Shown: positions 56,835-64,000 of the stretch, in pieces | Layout: the number at the start of each line of letters is the position of its first letter | Position numbering within the stretch: position 1 is the first letter of the stretch | Translations under genes and position numbers: made by a program | The notes under the pieces: generated by a model | Databases searched by the model: none | What the model was told of the DNA's origin: nothing | The model's input: only the letters and a program-made list of their open reading frames with translations | Assembly: GCA_037179385.1 (NCBI GenBank) | Contig: CM074195.1 | Location: 26,992,087-27,056,086, forward strand | Length of the DNA stretch: 64,000 nucleotides | Source: Holothuria scabra | Taxonomy: Eukaryota > Echinodermata > Holothuroidea > Aspidochirotida > Holothuriidae | Direction: 5' to 3'

Positions 56835-57308
56835 GTAGTAAGTTAGTTAGTTGGTAAGTTGGTTAGTTAGTTGGTTAGTTGGTTAGTTGGTTTGGTTGTT
56901 GGTCAGTTGGTTAGTTGGTAAGTTGGTTATTTGGGAGGTTAGTTACTTGGTAACATGGATAGATGAATTGATGGCTACTTGGTTAGTTCATTAGTTGGTT
57001 AGTTGGTTAAATGGATAAATGGATAGATGGCTAGTTGGTTAGTTTATTAGTAAGTTAGTTGGTTATTTGGTTAGTTGGTTAATTGGTTAGATTGATAGAT
57101 GGATAGATTGATAGATGGATGCATGGATAGTTGCATGTATGGAGATGGATAGATGGAAAGATGGATAGATTGATACATGGACAAATTGATAGATGGACAA
57201 ATTGATAGATGGATAGATGACAGATAGATAGACAGACAGATAGACAGCCAGATAGACAGCCATACAGACAGATAGACAAACAGACAGACAGATATACAGA
57301 TAGATAGC
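56835..57308. repeat. GTTA/GATA/GACA array (unit 2)
   Basis: Duplicate of 47655-48121 with several unit-number differences, the most variable part of the duplication outside the TA arrays. Confidence 0.95.
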
Positions 57309-57547
57309 GTTTAACGACTCAGTTTTCAACCTATTGGTTCAATTTGAGCCAGCCACGGCCTTTTTTCCAGTTGTGGCCTACAGGTTTGTTTTTCCTACTC
57401 CATTGCTAATAAGGAGCATAATGCGCAACAGTAGGAGGTTCCATATTTAGAGTCTTTGGTAAGACTCAACCTGGGAATAGTTCCCGTGCCTTCCGCATGA
57501 GAGGCGGATGCTCTTACCGTTAGACCAAACACGTTAGACCAAGCATG
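57309..57547 (-). mobile_element. tRNA-Glu SINE (unit 2)
   Basis: Duplicate of 48122-48360, including the tRNA-like head CATGAGAGGCGGATGCTCTT. Confidence 0.85.
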
Positions 57548-57601
57548 TTGGTAGCATACATGTCCATGTTCATATGTAAACTTTGCGAACTCTTGCAATT
57601 T

Positions 57602-58017
57602 TCGCTTTTTGACCTGCTACGCGAACCCAGATTATGTTTGACCTCTAAAAAACAACAAGGGTGTTTTCCTACTGTTGAAGATGAAATGGATACCAGTTGA
57701 CTATCGATGAACATGTCAACAAGGTTTTCAATGTTTGACCAGCAATGACCCAGATGATATTTGACATTCACCAAATCTATTCGGTTCGCCTTTTAAGCAT
57801 GAAGTTTTCACAAATCCTGTTTAAGTTTATTCAAACCCCCTAACTTGATAGATCGTTTAAGAATGGTTTTCAGAGTTTGAAACCGTGTGACCCCACATGG
57901 TCTTTGACCACCAAAACAGAAGTAATAATTTTATTACCATAATGCATTGGCATATTAAGTGTAAAATTTTTCCAAACTTCCTACCTTGGATCATGGAGTG
58001 TTTCCAGACCATTTCAT
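57602..58017. repeat. DR1-type repeat family, diverged (unit 2)
   Basis: Duplicate of 48415-48830. Confidence 0.65.
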
Positions 58018-60465
58018 CACTTTTTGTAGACAATAACTGATGATGAATCACATATATATACTTAAAAGAATTTCGAAATAATTTCATTGGCAATGTATTA
58101 TGGCATTACTTGGCTAAATATATGTATAAAACGACTCGATTGGTAACCTCGATGAAAAAGATTTTATTTATTTCCCAAAAATGAAGTTTCACAAAAAAAA
58201 AATGTGGTAGGGTACTGATGCTCATGAGAACTTTCCACGCTGAAGTTTTTTGCCGTAGACTTACCGTGTTTTCTTGTGACTGGGGTATGAAACCACTTTT
58301 GGCTTGTATGACGGGACACCAAAATCTCTGTTAAACTGGCACAAACAATGCAAAAATGTTTCAAATAGCATTCACGGAGTACACTGTTTCAAAATGGGTC
58401 CACCTTACACTTTAGCTACCAACAAATGGAGCTAGTTTTGTTTCTGAACATCCAAACTTTTCCCCATCAGTTGCAAAATGTCATTTATTTACATAGTAGG
58501 GGTCAGGGGGACAAGGATGGTACACTGTGACCTTGCTATACCTGATGATGTAAGCATTGAAAATATTGTGGCTTCCTACTGATATGTACACAGATAACTA
58601 ATTTGCACTAGATAAAAGGGTTGGCAGTATTACCTAGTGTTCAGACTGGTACAATTTTTGGGTGTTACACCAAACACCAAACAAACAATTTTTATTTTCA
58701 TGATCACTTTTTACATTAATTTCACTGTCTGACTGAATTGTCCACAAACTTCAATGTGTAGCACCAAATCCAATAATTCGGTATCAAGTTTTTCAATTCC
58801 CAGCTTAAATATATTACGTCAAACTGCTGAGGTGACATTCCAGTAGAAACCTCATTGAATTTACATGTGGTATCCCATTCACAACCGACCGAGCCAACAG
58901 TATCAAAAGTTATGACTCCTTAAATCCTTGCAAGATTGCACAAAGCTTAAAACTCAACTGAATTTAACTAAACTATAAAAAATGGGAAATAAAATATATA
59001 CCCACACTTTCCATATTTTTTTTCAGTTTGTCACGTTTTGATTGTTGTTAATATCATGTTCACATTACTCAGTTTGAATCATATATTATAATTTCTTCAG
59101 TCCCAACACACTTAAAAAAGCTCTGTGATTTCGATGGCGTAGGTAACATGGGACACCACGGGACACCACTTTTCTTTTTCATCTAGATGGTGGATAATAC
59201 ATTACATAGTGGGGGAAGGGGTAGTAGTGTTTATCATTAGCATGTAAATGTTATAGGAGTCATATTCGTATTTATATATTCTAGTTGTGTAAGCAATTAA
59301 GAACATCTCAGTTATTAGGGCCAGACCAGAAAAGCTTGCAAGCTTCATCTGGTTCCTTTTCTACTGTCTTCATACTCACGTTTCTTGTAAATATTATTAC
59401 GTATTGTATCATAATAATAATGATAATGAATGTACGTTTGCATGTAGTACAGTTGAAAAAAAAATAAACAATAAACAAAAACAAAACAAAAAAACAAATG
59501 CTATCACTATTAGGCATTGTGAATGGAATTGGCTTGATTGAGGGAATTTGAGAGAGGGCATGACAGGACGATCCACAATGCGGACTTGCCACCATGACTC
59601 ATCAAATTTTCTAAGCCAGTCAGAGCTAAACGCAGATCTAGTCGGGTATCTTACTCCCCAGCTAATTATAGTGCTACCTCACGCCGCGTAATGAAAGAGA
59701 TCACAACAGTCTACATGCAAAAGCCAGTGAAACCTACAACACCTAGATTTTTTATGTATCGTGACTGAATTGCATGAAAAGTCTTTTGTGGTTACACATG
59801 GCGGCATGAGCAGAGTAGTGAGTGTACGAGGCTGTGCTAGTTCGGAGCTAGTGTATGATATGTCTATTTCTGTAGGCACGGAGAAAGTGATAAACAGCCA
59901 CTGTTGTTGCTCTATACTCGCGTCAGATGACGACACACGTCAGACGACGATACGGTAAGTTCAAATGTGGAACCGTCTTCGCATGGACAATTTTGATGAG
60001 TTTGTGCGCGATGTGACAGCAGGATATCGAGCAGGAAATGTGATAAACAATAGATGCCGTTGCTTCAGTTGTCCTTGAATTGTTCAGATTAAGCACTTTA
60101 CTTGATCAGTAGAGGTTACCAGTATTTTGGACCTAGGGATCTGAGTTTGCCATGGTAACCACTGAGGAATGAGGAATTATTTTAAACAGAGTAGAATGAT
60201 GAGACACGTGGTCACATCCGCCATGTCAACTTGCAAATAGGTGCATTTTGTCAACCATTGTCCGTTAACCTGGAAAATCACACTATTTGTTTAGCTGGCC
60301 CTTAAATCTCATCTGACATAGCTTTAGGTTACTCATACGATAAAGTCAATTTAACTAGAATATAATAACTGAGTTAGTTACCCATGTCCCAATTTTTTCC
60401 AATAATCTGTTGGGACACCAAATACATTCTGGTGGATAAAATTGTAATGAGAGATCTACACAGGT
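58018..60465. other. Unit 2 interior without recognisable genes
   Basis: Counterpart of 48831-51270. No motif-bearing open frame seen. Confidence 0.5.
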
Positions 60466-60469
60466 GAAA

Positions 60470-61340
60470 TTCAGTGGGGCACTTGGGGGGGGGGGATTGG
60501 GCCCTGCCTCCCCCCCCCTTCACTGAAGCCATTCTTTCTACATCCTAAAAAATATAGCCATATTTTGGTAACACAAATTTCATTTCAAAAAGATAGCATA
60601 GGTGGTACCAGATTGCATGTAAGGACACCCAATTTCTCAAAACTTTTCAAAGTGGAAGGATTGTCTCTGCAAGGCCATCAGTGATGTTATTTTTTTTTAA
60701 TTCCTAAAATAGGCAAAGTTTACTTTAAAAGGTAGCCCCTGTATCTCCCTGGTAGCACCGTTTACCTTTAAGGACACCTACCTCTTTAAGAATTCTCGAT
60801 CATTTTCAAAATGTTCTCTACGCTCCGCACCAGCTAATGGTAGCGCTCCACTAAGTACATTTTCGGGTCAAGGTATTTAAAAAAAAAAAAACTTCCTGAT
60901 CACTTTACAGTTCGCGAACTTATTTTTGAAGTGACCATTTTATTGCAAACGGCAAGAGAGGATAGCGACTCGTTAGATTCTTCATATAAGTCTGGAAAAT
61001 GCTATTTCCGGCCATCTGAGGGGTCTGGTTTTTGGAAATTTTCTCTGCGCTCCGCGCCAACAGATCGTGGCGCTCCGCCTAGTCTTCCGGGCGAAACTAC
61101 ATGTTTGGGGTCAAAGTATTTCTTAATAACTCTCTGATTACTTTGCAGTTTGTGAACATATTCTGAACTGAACATTTTATTGCAAACGACAAAAGAAGGT
61201 TAGACTCGATAGACTCTTCATTTAAGTCTTTAATACTATATCTGGCCATCTGAGGAGTCTAAATCTTTTCCAAATTTTCTCTAAGCTCCGGGCCAGCCAA
61301 CGGTAGCCGCTTGTATAATATTTATAGCAGAATAACGTTT
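60470..61340. repeat. CGCTCCGC-family repeat, tandem units
   Basis: Three related blocks follow one another: CTACGCTCCGCACCAGCTAA, then GCGCTCCGCGCCAACAGATC, then AAGCTCCGGGCCAGCCAACG, each preceded by GGCCATCTGAGG-type or equivalent sequence and by AAGTGACCATTTTATTGCAAAC-like sequence (about 200-250-bp period). The first block lies in the duplication, the others beyond it, so duplication unit 2 ends inside a repeat array. Confidence 0.65.
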
Positions 61341-62675
61341 TGCAGCCAAGACAAAACCTCAAAAAAGTAACCCCGTTCGCCTATACCGATCGATGCTCTT
61401 TTATTTTGACTCCTAGATGTCACCTCAGTGACAAGTTTCACTTCGAAAAGGTAGCGTAAATGGCATACGATTGTATGTAAAGCCACCAAAGTTTTAGTTT
61501 TATCCTCATGAAAGACAACAATTTAACTTTTAACACTGTCCTCGTCAATGTCGAAAATCTTGCACCATTTTTGCATCTAGGCTCCTTGAAAACGCCAAAC
61601 CCTTCCCAGGCCGGCGATCACTCAACATACTGCACCCTCCCCCTTCTTTCAGAGATATCCTGCGTATGCCACTGGGGACATTAAACATGGAGATACTATA
61701 GTCGGTGATAACAGGTGGAATATGAACACTTCCAGTTAAATAGAAATTTTTGGTAGCCAAAGTTTCCACAATTCTCCTATGCATCAAGTGTTACATGTAA
61801 CAGGCACACCATGGACCCCTAATTTATGAATACACCCATTTTTCTTATACTGTGGATTAATGTTCACTTTATTTTTTCGACCTCTTGTGGGTATGGAGTT
61901 TTTTATTGTTGCAAAGCACGTTATTCCTCCTGTTTCTTTGATTGCCCGTGACCATTGGAAATGTTTTTGTCATTTTTAATATTTCATCCTCTCCAAGCTT
62001 CGTAACATATGTACAATGAGAGAGGTCTAAGGCAATCATAAAAGAGAAGACGTCTATTCGAACTTCTGCAATGTAATAATTTTGATTTATGTCTTGTGCG
62101 AGAAATTCATAGCTGCATTCAAGATGAAACTCCCTGGAAAAACGAATGGGGTGGAACTTTAATATTTTGCCATGGAGCCAGCCATCGACACATTAAGTAA
62201 AATGACCATCTGATGAATGGAACTTAAAGTACAGGACAACACAGCCCACATTTAAAGACCGTTCATGCAAGGACACCTAACCCGTGTGAGGACATTAAGC
62301 GTGCATCTTTTCCTTAAACGTTTTAAAAATGTTTGTTTTGATGTTATTTATCAGATATATTTTAATGTTGACAAGAATTGTTAAACTCGAGTTCGTGTAA
62401 ATTTTTCATTTTGCTCGAAGACACCAAGTCACGCAAGTGTTGAACATATTGCATAAACTTTGCACACATTTAGGATGTGAAAAGTAATCAAAATAATATT
62501 CAGATGGCGGTGTTTGAGGTGGGGAGCAACACTTCCCTTGAGGCCCTAAGACATCCACAAAGTGACACAGTGTAGTGCAACTCAGCAGCTCAACTACTAC
62601 AAAGTCGGGAAACCTCTAGACTGTTGCCCTCACCGGATAGTCAGGTCTGGTTACGCCACTGGCAGTTGAATACAA
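61341..62675. other. Stretch with no recognisable gene
   Basis: Only short frames. GGTTACGCCACTGGCAG near 62650 looks like the end of a short TIR element, but its partner was not found. Confidence 0.35.
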
Positions 62676-62679
62676 CGAA

Positions 62680-64000
62680 GATTCCTAGTAGAGTCAAATA
62701 CATTAGTATGTTTTCAATTTCGTTGCAAAGTTTTCCCCCGAAAAGAGACAAGACCATTACATCGTATTGTAGCAGTACCCTTATCTGGTAATTTTCTGAT
62801 CACTTAGCAAGTTGGGTTTTTTTCTATTAAAGTGAAACTTTCATTTCAAGGGAAAGCTCAAAATAAAGACTGCTTCCTTTCTTGTTATAAGTCTCCGGCT
62901 GTCTGAAGGGTAAGATTTTTGCGCTTAGATAGTGTTTTCGCGGAACAGATTATTGACAGGACAATGCAATCTTGCATATTATTCTGTGGCATTATTATTA
63001 AGCGAAAATTTTATTTCGAGAGAAAGCTCAAAATAATGACTACTCTGTTTCTAGTTACCAGCCCAGGAAATGCCTTTTCCTGCTGTCCGGGGTTCTCAAT
63101 TTTTCAAAAATATCTTTCCACTCCACTTAGTCTTTCGGACAGGATTACATTTTCCGGACAAAAAAACTCTGCCCCTCCCAAAGTGAAACGCCTCCGTACG
63201 CCTCTTTCATTTCATAAAATATAATACTTTAAATATATGGGATGCCAAACTTTTTTTCGCGGGAAAATTTTCCAGTATCCCAGGGCCTAAATCTGCCTGA
63301 TGATATTCAGAACCCCAACAAAACTACAGATCACTCCCTACTTGATTTTTCTTACAAGAAGGTCAGATTCTTCCATAAAATCCCGGAAACCTGTATAAAA
63401 TTACATTTTTTACAATATAAGCTTCAGATTGTTAAAAGTGGCAAAATTTTCCAATTTCGATGGACACTCAGTACAACAAATGACCAAAGCCAACTCTGTT
63501 AATCACCTCGACATTCTACCTAATTTTGCTCTTGAAAGGCATATTACTTAAAAAGAACCCTAATCTTTCAATATAACCTTACCAATCAAATTTTTGTACA
63601 TAAAATTCAAAAATTTCTGAAATATAATAAGCTCTTAATTTTCAAAACTTCGTTGAAAAAAAGGAAAAACTTTTCAGGCAAACTTCTAGTCTCGTCTTGA
63701 GACCTTAGTACGTAGGCCTAGAACGATAAAATGCATAACCCCAACAGAATTTCGGCTGTCGCGTACAAAAAGTTGATTGTGACCAAATGAAGGACAGATT
63801 CTTCAATAAACACCCCAACTTTTTAATGGTCCTAACAAAAGCCAAATTTCGTACAAAAATTTTAAATTTTTTCTTCAAAATAAACTCCATATTTTTTGTA
63901 TTTTTTTAAAAAAAAAAGCCAAAAGTTTCGGCAACTAAAAATCTGCCAAGTCAAGCTCTACCAAGACTTACTCATCGTCTTCGTCGCGGCCTTGAAATGC
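62680..64000. repeat. Large dispersed repeat, copy 2 (edge-truncated)
   Basis: Colinear with 19490-20860: TTTTCCCCCGAAAAGAGACA, TTATCTGGTAATTTTCTGAT, ACAGATCACTCCCTACTTG, TTCAGATTGTTAAAAGTGG, AAATTTTCCAATTTCGATGG, and GGCCTTGAAATGC at the edge. It continues beyond the window. Confidence 0.75.

Overview
This is metazoan genomic DNA, most likely from a marine invertebrate (an echinoderm such as a sea cucumber is my guess, not a demonstrated identity). The evidence is spliced exons with GT/AG borders, tRNA-derived SINEs, CR1/L2/jockey-like non-LTR retrotransposons, Penelope-like elements (PLEs) with GIY-YIG endonucleases, many MITEs, long (TA)n arrays and a U1 snRNA-like fragment. There are no operons, no bacterial genes and no CRISPR array. 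Almost all the sequence is interspersed repeat. The clear host coding content is one small secreted-protein family present twice, tail to tail.

Layout. 1-650: minus-strand non-LTR reverse transcriptase (RT) remnant. 1585-2543: TIR element with internal 221-bp tandem repeats. 4240-6070: degenerate ~120-bp tandem repeat carrying nuclear-receptor DR1-like motifs, then two 308-bp units each with a perfect hairpin. 6688-7403: terminal exon of gene A (+). 9877-10692: TTGGGCAA-rich inverted-repeat element. 11.3-13.75 kb: decayed PLE with RT and two kinds of GIY-YIG remnant. 14.7-18.7 kb: SINEs, a non-LTR 3' end, a (TTAA)n array, a palindromic MITE and G/C-run repeats. 18.7-24.5 kb: several repeat families sharing a CGCTCCGCTTAGATAG block. 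26005-31628: gene B (-), two exons whose junction joins in frame. Its 4.7-kb intron holds a minisatellite, a non-LTR RT interrupted by a hAT-type MITE, and another TIR element. 33-42 kb: repeats, the U1-like fragment, a second hAT-type MITE, a second RT fragment with a (CGAA)n tail, a TIR element with three CACGTG-centred palindromes, and more DR1 repeats. 42.5-61.0 kb: TA-rich MITE/PLE complex containing a tandem segmental duplication (43924-51815 and 52127-61008). 61-64 kb: repeats homologous to 19.5-20.9 kb.

The parts do not form a pathway. The two things most worth attention are the unrecognised secreted cysteine-containing protein family (genes A and B, with conserved exon length and intron phase) and the TA-array/PLE/MITE complex at 42.5-54.5 kb, which appears to have driven a segmental duplication and a 1-kb internal loss.
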